Shown here: piece after piece, positions 51,356 through 61,441 of the stretch | How positions within the stretch are numbered: position 1 is the stretch's first letter | Layout of the letters: every line of letters begins with the position of its first letter | Origin: Asparagopsis taxiformis | Taxonomy: Eukaryota; Rhodophyta; Florideophyceae; Bonnemaisoniales; Bonnemaisoniaceae | Assembly (NCBI GenBank): GCA_030407315.1 | Contig: JALQPE010002468.1 | Span: forward strand, 93,622 to 157,621 | Direction of reading: 5' to 3' | Length of the DNA: 64,000 bases | Notes under the pieces: model-generated | The model's input: only the letters and a program-made list of their open reading frames with translations | What the model was told of the DNA's origin: nothing | The model's database searches: none | Translations under genes and position numbers: made by a program

Positions 51356-54300
51356 TTAATCGAAGCTCACAGGTATTACAAGTTTTCGGCTCTCCAAGTC
51401 CGAAATCATAGTTCCTAAGAAGTTTGAACCCTTTGCAATAGTAGAAGAACATCCGACAAGGATTAGTTTTTGTTTTGCTCTTGTTAGTGCCACATTAATT
51501 CTTCTCCAGTCTTTCAACAAGGGCCCAACGGGGTCTGAACTATGACGAACGAATGAAACAATTATGCACTTGTTGTCTTTGCCTTGATATTGGTCTACTG
51601 TGAACACATCGACATTTTGTATATCTATGCCATCTTGTGATTTGGCGCGGAGAATACCGTCCTTGACCAGAAAAACCTGAGCTCTAAATGGAGAAAGAAC
51701 TGTGATTTCTTCAGACTTCATTCCACCTTGGACTAGACATTGTATTGCAGTAACAATGACGGAAGCTTCGGTAGAATTTTCCCTACTAGCTTGTTCTGAC
51801 TTTCTCCGCCGCTTCAACAATTTGTCCTTCGACTCTGTTTCAGATGACACTGCAGCGATGGGAATGGTCGGGCTTGAGTCGTCTACGACGTCGAGAAAGA
51901 GAACGCGTCTGGCAGGGTTACGAACTGCTTTCAACCATGGAGAGAGTTTGCTCAAACCTCCAATAGGAATATCAAGCTTTTGCGCGGCAATGGCGTCAGA
52001 CCCACACGACAAGCTACCACAATATACCAATTCATTTGATAAACGCATTATGTCCGCCGCCATTCGATACTGCTTTGATAGGCTCACCATAGAGTCTGGA
52101 TGGGCTTGACAAAGTCTTCGGAACAAAGATTCGGTTGTCGCCGTCTCTTGTACTGACATTGCTTCATTCACATCCACCTCGTTCTCTACTGATGAGGCAT
52201 TTTTCGTGTTCAATGCAGATTTAGAGTGATCCTCATGTTTTGCTCGTAGCAATGGCGGTAGTTGATAGTGATCACCGACTAATATAAATGGACCATCGGT
52301 AAACTGTAAAGGTCCAATAGAAATTGGCTGCAAGATCTGAGAAGCCTCATCGATGACAACGAGATCGAATTTGCTTCTGCGGCAAAATATCGGATGGTTG
52401 ATTCCCAAACACGTGGTTGCAACAACTCTCGGCCCATCGAGGTCTTTCTCAAGCTGCTCCACGGTTTTTCCAATCCTGATAAACTTGGAAATATGAAACG
52501 GGTGTATGCGACTCGCTATAACGTCAGTCTTCCTTCCCAGTCTGATAAAGTCTTCAAAGCCCATGCTGAGCAACCTCAACAGAACATTGTCAACAGCAGC
52601 ATTCGTATGGGAGCACAATAGAACGGATTTGTTTTGCATAACCGCGGCGAGCACAATAGCGCACAAAGTCGTGGTCTTTCCTGTACCTGGCATGCCTAGA
52701 ATGAGTACATAATCCTTTGCACGAAGCGAAAGTTCAAGTGCACGTTCCTGATCTGCATTCAGCTTTAGATCATATTTGCTTTGGCATGATTTGCTTATAT
52801 CTCTTTTCGCTTCATCACTTGCCGTAAACTTGGGAGTAGATGCGTCCACAATCAACTCGCGAAGCCGTGTTAATCCGAGAGCTTCTTCAGCAATGAAAAG
52901 ATTCTCCAATGTATTCTTTGCCGTTGAATGGGATGCATAAATCTCCTCGGCGTCTACCCGCCAACACATGTTGTCCACAGAAACTCCCTGATGATGTGCC
53001 CATGCGACAAGACTGCGGTCTATCATGACAGTGATACGGTTTTTCGATATAGAGCGAATGAAGCCGCTCGACACGCCCGATTGCCATGTCTTGGTGGAAG
53101 GTTTGTATCCCACTGGAGAGTGTTCATACACAGACCGGCTTTCGGCTGACACAACCACGTAATCGCCCTGCGACAAACCCTGCCCGGCGAAATCACCCAA
53201 CGGATGTCCATGTTTGTGCCGTACAAATTCTACATCCTTACGTTTTCCAGGCGCCAGTAGCACTTTCTGCTCCTCAGAGGCATTTGGACTCACAACTAAT
53301 TGCAAGTTTGCAACGCATTGGCCATCTTCCTCTCGCTGTGAGCCCCGCCTCGACCAAATTCCGTTTTGCTCGCGTCCAGCATATTCCTCCTCAGCAGCGA
53401 GTACCCTTCGCCAAAATTTGTAATACGCAGCATGTTTGTCGGTGAGATGCGCTGCCTTCTCGCGAAACAGCTCTACTCCAGGGCCGTCCTTCGCACCGAG
53501 CTCATCGCCGTCTTCGAGTAATCGATACTGCAGCAGGCAATTATCATTCGAAAAGCATTTCTTGCACAGCTTTTCGCTGTTCTTAATCGGGGGTGGTAAC
53601 GTCTCAACAGGCACAACACGCCGCAAATAGCTTGCAAGTCTATTGCGCTGCATGATGAGTCCCACGAGTTCTGCCCGCTGGGTAGTTACAACCTTGCAGT
53701 TTGGTCCATGATCCAGACTGGACTTCGTTTTCTTCAAGTCTACATTCTCTTCATTTTCGCGCACGGCAGCTAGTGCCTCTTGATATCGAATGTAGGTCAG
53801 AAGCGATATGTCCACGTGACGGCTGTATCGATCGGACATAAGCAGGGAATACAACGAAACCTGAGCGCTGTGTGATACGGCAGAATAGCCCTGTGACGAG
53901 CCTGTTTTCAACTCGAAGATACCCATTCCAGCATCAATGCCATTTTTACGGAGACGCACTGTCGCATCCACCTTTCCTTTCAAACCGAGCACGGGACTCC
54001 AGATGAGTTCCTCGATGTCATGGACGTCTGTGACGGCAATATCACACAGTGACTTTTTGTCCGGGACTTGCAGGCCTGGTGATGGATCATCAATTCGCAT
54101 GAAGTTGTCATGCCAGCTCACTATTTCCGGCACAATCTTATGCAGTACCAGACGTGCGTGCTTTTCGGATATTCCGGTCGCGTATAAAGACTCTAGGTTT
54201 TGCACAAGTAGCTCTTCGATAGATTCATACACTTCCATAATGTCTAAGGAGGAGTGCTGTTTGCGTGCAGCCGAATCTAGGACAAGTACATGCTGGAAGA

Positions 54301-54757
54301 GATCATGAATCATGGAGCCGAACAATGCCGCTTCTCCTCCTGCAGAGCCGACAATATTACGCTGTGGAACGCGAGAATTGAGGACTGACTTTCGGAGGCA
54401 AAGGAATGAATCTGCGACTGATGTGCCTGTGATTAGAGTGTCTGGATGTTGGATTAGGAGATTAATATCACTCGTTACCAGAATGGGGTCTGTTGGTGTT
54501 GTTATTAGATTGGTCTTGAACGGGATGTAGGTTCCATCTGGGTTGGTTTGAACGACGCGCACAATGTCTGCTGGAGATATGGAGGTTTGTACCCATTCAT
54601 CGCATAACGCTATAAGAATTTCAGCATTTGATGAGGAGTCCAGGGTTCGGATGAGCTTGGAAGAGGGAGTTGCGGATACTTCAAGGACTATGAGGCGGTT
54701 TGTACCCGCAGCAGATGGGCCGGAAGGGGCGGGAGTTGTGGGATCGTCTGATGGCAT
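51356..54757 (-). CDS. DNA2: DNA2 nuclease-helicase
   Basis: The 1133-residue protein processes Okazaki-fragment flaps and resects DNA ends. The N-terminal nuclease (PD-(D/E)XK type) shows LGLKGKVDATV with D264 and GIFELKTG with E282 and K284. Four cysteines fit the iron-sulfur cluster: C120, then C398-x2-C401-x5-C407. The C-terminal superfamily-1 helicase has LGMPGTGKTTT (Walker A near 688-695), VVIDEASQI, VGDHYQLPPL, SKQYRM, VDQYQGKD and VALTRAKQKLILVG. All catalytic residues are present. The start MPSDDPTT is the first ATG of the frame, which is open further upstream only from a TTG. Confidence 0.95.
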   Translation of the reverse strand: MPSDDPTTPAPSGPSAAGTNRLIVLEVSATPSSKLIRTLDSSSNAEILIALCDEWVQTSISPADIVRVVQTNPDGTYIPFKTNLITTPTDPILVTSDINLLIQHPDTLITGTSVADSFLCLRKSVLNSRVPQRNIVGSAGGEAALFGSMIHDLFQHVLVLDSAARKQHSSLDIMEVYESIEELLVQNLESLYATGISEKHARLVLHKIVPEIVSWHDNFMRIDDPSPGLQVPDKKSLCDIAVTDVHDIEELIWSPVLGLKGKVDATVRLRKNGIDAGMGIFELKTGSSQGYSAVSHSAQVSLYSLLMSDRYSRHVDISLLTYIRYQEALAAVRENEENVDLKKTKSSLDHGPNCKVVTTQRAELVGLIMQRNRLASYLRRVVPVETLPPPIKNSEKLCKKCFSNDNCLLQYRLLEDGDELGAKDGPGVELFREKAAHLTDKHAAYYKFWRRVLAAEEEYAGREQNGIWSRRGSQREEDGQCVANLQLVVSPNASEEQKVLLAPGKRKDVEFVRHKHGHPLGDFAGQGLSQGDYVVVSAESRSVYEHSPVGYKPSTKTWQSGVSSGFIRSISKNRITVMIDRSLVAWAHHQGVSVDNMCWRVDAEEIYASHSTAKNTLENLFIAEEALGLTRLRELIVDASTPKFTASDEAKRDISKSCQSKYDLKLNADQERALELSLRAKDYVLILGMPGTGKTTTLCAIVLAAVMQNKSVLLCSHTNAAVDNVLLRLLSMGFEDFIRLGRKTDVIASRIHPFHISKFIRIGKTVEQLEKDLDGPRVVATTCLGINHPIFCRRSKFDLVVIDEASQILQPISIGPLQFTDGPFILVGDHYQLPPLLRAKHEDHSKSALNTKNASSVENEVDVNEAMSVQETATTESLFRRLCQAHPDSMVSLSKQYRMAADIMRLSNELVYCGSLSCGSDAIAAQKLDIPIGGLSKLSPWLKAVRNPARRVLFLDVVDDSSPTIPIAAVSSETESKDKLLKRRRKSEQASRENSTEASVIVTAIQCLVQGGMKSEEITVLSPFRAQVFLVKDGILRAKSQDGIDIQNVDVFTVDQYQGKDNKCIIVSFVRHSSDPVGPLLKDWRRINVALTRAKQKLILVGCSSTIAKGSNFLGTMISDLESRKLVIPVSFD

Positions 54758-55136
54758 TTTCTGGAGAAGAGACGATTGAAAGCGAATGTGCAGAGGTGTT
54801 GACGGATTTTGAAAGATATTGAGTTGCTTCCATTTCCAGCTATGCTCTATCAATGCAATGGCTTTTGATCCGCATCATCTTCCGTGGGTGTACGTCCTGC
54901 GAGCTGTCGATGCTGTGCCTGCAAAGCAATTTCAACATGTGGTGAGTTTGGCGCTAATAAAAGCCGATCAGCAGCTTTGGTCAGCTCCAAAAATTCCGAA
55001 TTAGACGTGCTGGCGTATGAAGTCACACTATGATCAGAGAACTTGTTATCATACCACAACGGACCAACGTGAGATATGGTCGCAGCTCAGCTCATTCCTC
55101 CACGAGGCCTCCGTTCTTCATAGCAAAATACTTGCC
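54758..55136. other. divergent promoter region, DNA2 / plastid helicase
   Basis: Both genes start here in opposite directions. The helicase frame is open to an ATG at 55017, but the transit-type start at 55137 is preferred. Confidence 0.45.
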
Positions 55137-56864
55137 ATGTCGGCATTTGTGCCGTCAACATTCGTCTCGAGGTTTTCCCGACAAGGCATTAAAGTTTCCA
55201 CCATTCGTGTCTGTACGACGCCAACGTTCCGAAACCTTACATTTGCTTGTTCAAAACGTTCTGCTCTTGACGCTGAGACGCCACAAAACGATGACGACAA
55301 TGGCGAATTCACAAACCGCTCTGCCTTTACAGAGGCCACAGTATCCCCCGAAGCTATAGGAGACGAACTGACTGTTTCCGCGGAAATCGATACGGACCCT
55401 GACGTCTCAGAGGGTTGGTATCAAATTTCCCAACCAATCGGAAAGATTGATACAGAAGGTCTGCAGCAGCCCGCTGGTTCATCAGATGATGTTTTCGACC
55501 TGATGGAGTTGGATGGAATGGGGCGTCAAATGCTGTCAAAGTCTAGTTACGGTTCCATTGTGGACGTTGACATTGAAGAAGGAGGCGTTTTGGATGACGA
55601 CGAGGATAACAACGAGCTGTTCTGTGGTGTTGGTCTGGATGCTCTCATCGAATCTGAGCAACTAATAGAGAATCTTCGAAATGATTTTAAAATCGAAACA
55701 GCTACCCATGTGCAGCTCTCTGCTATACCGCGCGTTCTAGACGGGCGTGATATCGTAATTCAGAGCCATACCGGAACTGGAAAGACGCTTGCATTTCTAC
55801 TGCCACTTCTGGATGAAATCGACACGACTCTGGACAATGTGCAGGGGGTTATTGTGGCGCCGACACGAGAACTCGCCATGCAGATCTCCCGCGAATGCGA
55901 CAGATTGGTTGCAAATACTGAAATTCGATCACTGGCACTCATAGGCGGCGCCAACCCGGCACGGCAAGTCGAGAAACTGCGACGTCGATTGCCTCACGTC
56001 GTGATCGGTACACCGGGTCGTGTGGCAGAACTGGAGGACAATCGGGAGCTGCGTCTACACAGGTTGAGAATGTTGGTCGTGGATGAAGTTGACCAATGTC
56101 TGCAGGATGCTTTTCTCGAAGATGTTGTCTATCTGCTCAGAGCTGCGCCGCGAAAGACGCAAAAGGTGCTCGTATCCGCAACAGGCGACGTGGATTCGGT
56201 GCGACAATTCGCAGGCAAATATCTACACAAAGCGGTGCTATTACGCGTAGGCGGCACGCAACGACTTCCGAAAAACATAACGCATTGGTACTGCGCGGTG
56301 CCGGCGCGTCTACGAATCGAGATGCTACGAAAATTGATGTATACTAAGCCGATGCCGACGCGGGCAATTGCGTTTGTGGACGACCCGCGGCGCGTGGACA
56401 TTGTGGTGGAGCGGCTGTTCAAAATGGGCGTGCAGGCGGCAGCATTGCGGGGCAATGCGCATAAATTGGAACGAGCGGAAGTGCTGAGCGCGTTTCGAAA
56501 GGGGCGTGTTTCACTACTGGTGACGACGGAGGTGGCGGCGAGGGGGCTGGATGTGCGTGAGATTTCGCATGTATTCAACGTCGACTTACCGACGGACGCG
56601 GATCACTACGTGCATCGGGCGGGTCGGTGCGGTAGGGTCAGGGCGGCTGGGACGGTCGTCAGCATTGCTAGTGGCGAGACTGCGTTTGTTATGGGGCGAT
56701 TGGAGAGGGAACTTGGGGTCGAGATTAGGAGGATGGAGCCGCGTGGCGGGGAGTATGCGGAGCCGATTGATCGGAGCGGGCATCGTGATAGACGGACGGA
56801 TGTGCGGAAGAAGACGGAGAAAAGTGAGGTGAAACAGGAGGAGAGGGAGGGAGTGCACAGATGA
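55137..56864 (+). CDS. plastid-targeted DEAD-box RNA helicase
   Basis: The 575-residue protein begins MSAFVPSTFVSRFSRQGIKV, a red-algal transit-peptide style start. An acidic segment follows, then the helicase core: HTGTGKT, PTRELAMQ, GTPGR, motif II as VVDEVDQC (DEVD instead of DEAD), SATG, and HRAGRCGR. The C-terminus turns highly charged (RKKTEKSEVKQEEREG). Relatives in plant plastids help rRNA maturation or intron splicing; the exact target is unknown. An ATG 40 codons upstream is possible. The stop overlaps the ATG of a Lys-rich frame at 56861. Confidence 0.88.
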   Translation: MSAFVPSTFVSRFSRQGIKVSTIRVCTTPTFRNLTFACSKRSALDAETPQNDDDNGEFTNRSAFTEATVSPEAIGDELTVSAEIDTDPDVSEGWYQISQPIGKIDTEGLQQPAGSSDDVFDLMELDGMGRQMLSKSSYGSIVDVDIEEGGVLDDDEDNNELFCGVGLDALIESEQLIENLRNDFKIETATHVQLSAIPRVLDGRDIVIQSHTGTGKTLAFLLPLLDEIDTTLDNVQGVIVAPTRELAMQISRECDRLVANTEIRSLALIGGANPARQVEKLRRRLPHVVIGTPGRVAELEDNRELRLHRLRMLVVDEVDQCLQDAFLEDVVYLLRAAPRKTQKVLVSATGDVDSVRQFAGKYLHKAVLLRVGGTQRLPKNITHWYCAVPARLRIEMLRKLMYTKPMPTRAIAFVDDPRRVDIVVERLFKMGVQAAALRGNAHKLERAEVLSAFRKGRVSLLVTTEVAARGLDVREISHVFNVDLPTDADHYVHRAGRCGRVRAAGTVVSIASGETAFVMGRLERELGVEIRRMEPRGGEYAEPIDRSGHRDRRTDVRKKTEKSEVKQEEREGVHR

Positions 56865-57040
56865 TGAACAAGAAGAAGAATAAGAAGAAGAAAAAGAGGA
56901 CGGGGAAGAAAGCGGAAGTCAAGTCGATCAAGAAGAGTAAGACGCAGGGGGATATGAGTCGGAGTTGCGACTTGAGCTTGCGAGCGGCAACACGCGGATG
57001 GGTTGGCAATCGTGACAGTGCAGGCACAGTGGACAATTAG
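56861..57040 (+). CDS. Lys-rich 59-codon frame overlapping the helicase stop
   Basis: The sequence ATGATGA both ends the helicase (TGA) and starts this frame, which reads MMNKKKNKKKKKRTGKKAEV and on. Its composition continues the charged tail of the helicase. It may be the true helicase C-terminus displaced by a one-base indel, or a chance purine-rich frame. A separate gene is least likely. Confidence 0.25.
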   Translation: MMNKKKNKKKKKRTGKKAEVKSIKKSKTQGDMSRSCDLSLRAATRGWVGNRDSAGTVDN

Positions 57041-57315
57041 AGTACAACTATTGGTCGAAGCTGGCAGTTGACAACGAGATACAGTAGTAAATCGCAATGG
57101 ATCCAACACTACTGCCACGTGCCTTCTCATTCGTACTTGCCGTTTCTCTCACGTCAGCAGAACGCCACACCCGATTCCAATCTGTCTTTGTTCAATCACT
57201 GCGCAACATAATTTATTTCTCCCCATCGTCGAAACCGATCACGCCCACCAGTCGTATCCGAATCGATCTCGCACCAATCGTCCTTCCTCCGCGCCCGCCG
57301 CCATTCCCCGACCAA
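57041..57315. other. galactokinase 5' region
   Basis: The frame is open back to an ATG at 57097. The upstream translation is pyrimidine-tract derived and not conserved-looking, so I treat it as leader. Confidence 0.4.
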
Positions 57316-58529
57316 ATGAGCACTTCCGTAGCCGAAAACGACGCTGCAGCCGTCACCCGCGCGGTCGCTCTCTTCGAGAAAGCCTTCTCCAACGCGCCGA
57401 CGATCGCCGTCGCCGCGCCGGGGCGCGTCAATCTCATCGGCGAGCACGTGGACTACAATGACGGCTTTGTGTTCCGCTGGCGCTCGAGAAGAACACATAC
57501 ATCGTCGGCGCGCCCTCCGACTCGTCGATGTGCGAGGTCGTCGCCGAGCATTTCCCGGACGTAATAGCCAGCTTCGAGGCCGGCGACACGCCGCCCGACG
57601 AGTCCACCCCGGGCTGGACGCGCTATCTCAAGGGCATGACCGCCCTGTACGCGCGCAACGGACACCCCGTCAGCGCCTTCCGCGCCGCAATCGTCAGCGA
57701 CGTGCCGTTGGGCAGCGGCCTTTCCTCCTCCGCCGCGCTGGAGATGGCGACCGCCGTGCTGATCGAGCAGCTGGCCGATCTGCAGGTGGACGCCTCAGAT
57801 CGCGCAAAGATGGGCCAGATGTGCGAGCATGAATTTGCCGGCGTGCCGTGCGGTATCATGGATCAGCTCATCTCCAGTCGCGGACAGGCTGGACGTGCCT
57901 TGTTGATCGATTGTCGTAGTCTGCAGGTCACCCCCGTGCCGCTTGATGATCCCGAAGCGGTGATTGTTGTGGCCAACTCCAAGGTCACCCATCAGCTTAG
58001 CGGCTCCGAGTATCCGACTAGACGCGCGCAGTGCGCAGAGGCGGCTGCCGCGATTGCGGAGATGTTCCCGGATGAGAGGATTACGCATTTGAGGGATTGC
58101 ACGTTGGAACAGCTGGAGAGCGTCAAGGAGCATATCAGCGAGGAGACGGAAAGGAGGGCCAGACACGCGATTGCAGAGGATCGGCGTACATTGGAGGCGA
58201 AGAAGTGCTTGGAGCAGGGCAATTTGGATAAGACGGGCAAGTTGATGTATGAAAGTCACGTGTCTCTGCGCGATTTATTCGAGGTGAGTACCACGGAGAT
58301 TGATGCTTTGGTGGAAATTGCTATGGAGGTGCCGGGCGTGTATGGCAGTCGCATTACTGGCGGCGGATTCGGCGGCTGTACGGTGACGCTGGTGAGGAAG
58401 GATGCTGTGGATGAGCTTGTACAAGCTATTGAAGATAAATACCAGGAGCACAATAACGGCGTGGCTGCAGCCGTGTTCGTGACGAGAGCGGGACCGGGTG
58501 CGCGTGTCGTGAGCGAGTTGCTGAATTAG
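57316..58529 (+). CDS. GALK: galactokinase (GHMP kinase) with a one-base frame break
   Basis: The product phosphorylates galactose at C1 in the Leloir pathway. The galactokinase signature [15 protein letters not shown] lies in the first frame, starting from MSTSVAEND at 57316. Right after GFVF the frame breaks at 57474-57475, and the protein continues in another frame with [35 protein letters not shown] (ATP loop) and [14 protein letters not shown]. The match to the family resumes with one base missing from a short C run. No splice signals surround the break. A sequence error, a strain mutation or frameshifting are possible. Total length would be about 404, normal for galactokinase. Confidence 0.85.
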
Positions 58530-58873
58530 ATTTACAACGTGGCTTGTTTTAGTCGTAGAGGGTCGTGTTGAGTCGGTAAACGTAAACTCAAGTGTCGCAA
58601 TAGTCGGACTTTGACAAGATCTCGATGGTGTGTTGGGGGGACGACAGACTGATTTCCACTCGCACCGCCAACTGAAAACTGGCCGTCCCATTTTAATTCA
58701 CTTTTTTACCATTTCGCATTGTGCCGTTCACGACACTTGATGAATAGTATTTTCTCTCGCAACGTGCTCACGTTTTCCCGCACCCCTACTGCCACTCTCC
58801 GTCCATTTCCACCAATCCATCCGCCTGCCCATCCGCTCGCTCGCTCGCTCACCCGCCCACCCACTCACTCACC
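58530..58873. other. intergenic with pyrimidine-rich leader
   Basis: The right part is a long C/T-rich leader with CTCG and CCCA repeats before the kinase ATG. No other feature is seen. Confidence 0.4.
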
Positions 58874-60211
58874 ATGCCCACCCGCACAGTGGGCCGTTAC
58901 CGCCTCACCAAGCAGCTCGGCGTCGGCATGTTCTCCAAGGTCATGCTCGGTGTGGACGACGACACCAACGAGCACTTTGCCGTCAAGATTATGCGCAAAG
59001 ATAGTCTCGAAGATATGGAAATGGCACGATATGCTCGTCGCGAAGCTGCCGTCCTACGCAAACTAAGCCACCCCAACATTGTTCGCTTTGTGGAGGCCAT
59101 TCAGAGCGATACAAAACTCTTCCTCGTCATGGAGATTGCACCCGGCAAGGAGCTGTTGGAAATCGTCTCCACCGGTCCCCTGCGAGAAACAGACGCACGA
59201 TGCTACATGCGACAGATAGTCGATGCCGTCACCTATCTCCATCGCAAGGGCGTTGTACATCGCGACCTCAAGCCCGAAAACCTGCTCGTGGACGCCGAGT
59301 CGCGCACCGTCAAGCTCATCGATTTTGGGCTTACTGGAATTATTCGCAAGCAAACTCCCATGCGTACCTCGTGTGGATCCAGTTTCTACTCCGCCCCAGA
59401 AGTCACCTTTGCGCATAATGACGGTTACGACGGCACAAAGGCCGATGCATGGTCCATTGGAATCCTGTCCTACATCGTGCTAACCGGCTCGCACCCCTTT
59501 GTCGACGCAGACGGAGAGCTCATGACCGCTATGATGCGCCAGGGTATGGTCGAGTACCCTGAATATTTATCGCGTGGCGCTATTCACTTCATCTCGCGTC
59601 TGCTCGCTATCGACCCTAATAAGCGCTATTCGGTCGCGCAGGTGTCGCTGCATCCGTGGCTCACCGGCAAGCCCGTGCCCAGCGCTGGTCACAACACCGA
59701 GCTCAAAGACCGTCCCAAGAAAGAGTTGTCCGCGTTGGACGGGCCGGTGGGTACGGTCAAAGCCAACTCGAAGCGTCACGCGACGTTCACCAGCGCGCAT
59801 CATCACATTCCACTCTTCGGCCGCAACCACACTGATAGAAATAACCACAGCTCTCCAAGTCTGGCCATGCGCAGACGCTCCAGTCATAAAAATAGCAGCG
59901 GTTCCTTCCTTTGGTTTCGTAGACAGAGTGCAGGGCAGGAGAACGAGGAGCGAGCTCAAGAGCAGCTTGTCACACACCAATCACCAACTGCATGCCGAGG
60001 ATCGTTAGACTGTCCGCGAGGCCTTCGAGATGCCATGGGTGCACAGCGCGAGGGGAGAATAACGATTGATATTGCAGGCGGTGTGAATCGACCAAAAGGT
60101 GTCACAGAAGCGGACGGCAGCAAACTGGGCGGTGCACGCGTCCGTCGCCAATTGTCATTGTCAAGTCGAACACGGGCGCTGCTCATGCGAGGCTCGCCGG
60201 GCGGCGACTGA
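58874..60211 (+). CDS. Ser/Thr protein kinase, CAMK/SNF1-like
   Basis: The 445-residue protein has an N-terminal kinase domain: LGVGMFSKVMLG, VAVK-type lysine K38 (FAVKIMRK), HRKGVVHRDLKPENLLVD, LIDFGLTG, activation loop TSCGSSFYSAPEV, and the closing ISRLLAIDPNKRYSVAQVSLHPWL. Arrangement and activation loop resemble CAMK-like/SNF1-related kinases. The C-terminal 170 residues are basic and Ser-rich without a recognisable UBA, KA1 or NAF domain. Thr/Ser in the activation loop suggests control by an upstream kinase. Confidence 0.87.
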   Translation: MPTRTVGRYRLTKQLGVGMFSKVMLGVDDDTNEHFAVKIMRKDSLEDMEMARYARREAAVLRKLSHPNIVRFVEAIQSDTKLFLVMEIAPGKELLEIVSTGPLRETDARCYMRQIVDAVTYLHRKGVVHRDLKPENLLVDAESRTVKLIDFGLTGIIRKQTPMRTSCGSSFYSAPEVTFAHNDGYDGTKADAWSIGILSYIVLTGSHPFVDADGELMTAMMRQGMVEYPEYLSRGAIHFISRLLAIDPNKRYSVAQVSLHPWLTGKPVPSAGHNTELKDRPKKELSALDGPVGTVKANSKRHATFTSAHHHIPLFGRNHTDRNNHSSPSLAMRRRSSHKNSSGSFLWFRRQSAGQENEERAQEQLVTHQSPTACRGSLDCPRGLRDAMGAQREGRITIDIAGGVNRPKGVTEADGSKLGGARVRRQLSLSSRTRALLMRGSPGGD

Positions 60212-60338
60212 TTGCGGCACCCACCCATATACACACAATTATATTTCCGACGTCAATTGTTATGGTGCGCTCACGAGTTGCTCAAACTATGCAGCGCCAT
60301 TAAACTGTACAAACTCGCTATTTTTACGACGTCGTCCT

Positions 60339-61076
60339 CTACCGCATGTACCGCTTCATGAAACGGCGGTGAAAGTCATTCCGAATAGTATCATTAATGA
60401 ATCGCTGCGTCGGTTTCCGCTCACGACGTGCCTGGTCACGAAATAGCACATCATCGTCCCACCTTCTTCGCACCGCAAATGCAGGAACACTACCAGTTGC
60501 CAAACTGGCCGTATCACTGATATCATCATTGAAGCCCAAATTATTCCACACAGCATTGGCATCACGTTTGTCCACTTGTTCATTCTCCATTCTCTCCTGC
60601 TCCTCCGATTGTTTCTTTGCTTTTTCAAACGCACGTTCCTTGCGAATCTTCTCCAATTCCGCCAGCAGCTCTGCTTCATCATCATCATCATCCGAATCAC
60701 TTTCCGACGCGTTACCCGACTCTGCCTCATCTGCAGAACCGGCGCCCAAACGGACGTCGGCGTCCGCCCCATGCGACGCGTCCCCGACGCGCAGCTCGGG
60801 CGGTATACTGTCGCCCATGCCGAGCTTGAGCGCGGATGATTCGTCCTCAATGGCGAATCGTGCACGCTTCTTCACACGGGCCGACTGCTCGCCATCTTCC
60901 AACAAGGCTCGTAGTGCATCACGCGTTTGACGTTCAGGTGCACGCAGCTTGAGACTTGTTTCGCCCGCCACATCTTTCGCTGATACCGCTTCTGACGGCA
61001 CGTGCAAACGAAAACTTCCCTCTTCTTGCAGCCCGCCGCGGGCGGCTTTCCACGTTGCTCGATGCGCAGTTGTCAT
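60339..61076 (-). CDS. CWC15: spliceosome factor CWC15
   Basis: The 245-residue protein starts MTTAHRATWKAARGG, the conserved CWC15 N-terminus, and ends with WDDDVLFRDQARRERKPTQR followed by FINDTIRNDFHRRFMKRYMR. The middle is acidic (SESDSDDDDDEAELLAELEK) and coiled-coil-like. CWC15 is a component of the Prp19-associated activated spliceosome. Its presence shows that splicing is retained although genes here rarely contain introns. It is convergent with the kinase gene. Confidence 0.95.
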   Translation of the reverse strand: MTTAHRATWKAARGGLQEEGSFRLHVPSEAVSAKDVAGETSLKLRAPERQTRDALRALLEDGEQSARVKKRARFAIEDESSALKLGMGDSIPPELRVGDASHGADADVRLGAGSADEAESGNASESDSDDDDDEAELLAELEKIRKERAFEKAKKQSEEQERMENEQVDKRDANAVWNNLGFNDDISDTASLATGSVPAFAVRRRWDDDVLFRDQARRERKPTQRFINDTIRNDFHRRFMKRYMR

Positions 61077-61441
61077 GTTTTCAACGCGGAGCAGTCGCAG
61101 CAAGTGCGGTAGCCGTCGCTACCCGGCTTGACAAATAGATACCTGAGTTGAAAATGCTCGAATGTCGACGGACGGAAGATCGTGTGGTCTCGGTCCGCGT
61201 TGTAATTGCCTTTGTTGTTCCGACAGGTTTGCGTAATTTAAGTTTCAACTCGGGACAACAATTTGGATAAAAATATATGTAAAATTTGCATTCCCACGTC
61301 GGCATTCCATCTGTGACCTTATCTGTCATACGCGTCACATTCTGTTCAAATCGGATTTCTCAGTCTGCGCAACCGGCAGTTTGATACAGACACGGATGCC
61401 AATTACTTTCGCCCGCCGTTGGTGACCAAAGCACATAACGT
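61077..61441. other. divergent promoter region, CWC15 / RNase H1
   Basis: The two genes start back to back. No sharp TATA element is placed. Confidence 0.4.

Noticed and set aside
57097..57315. Longer N-terminus for galactokinase
   Set aside because: The 73 added residues derive from a pyrimidine-rich leader and are not expected in a cytosolic galactokinase.
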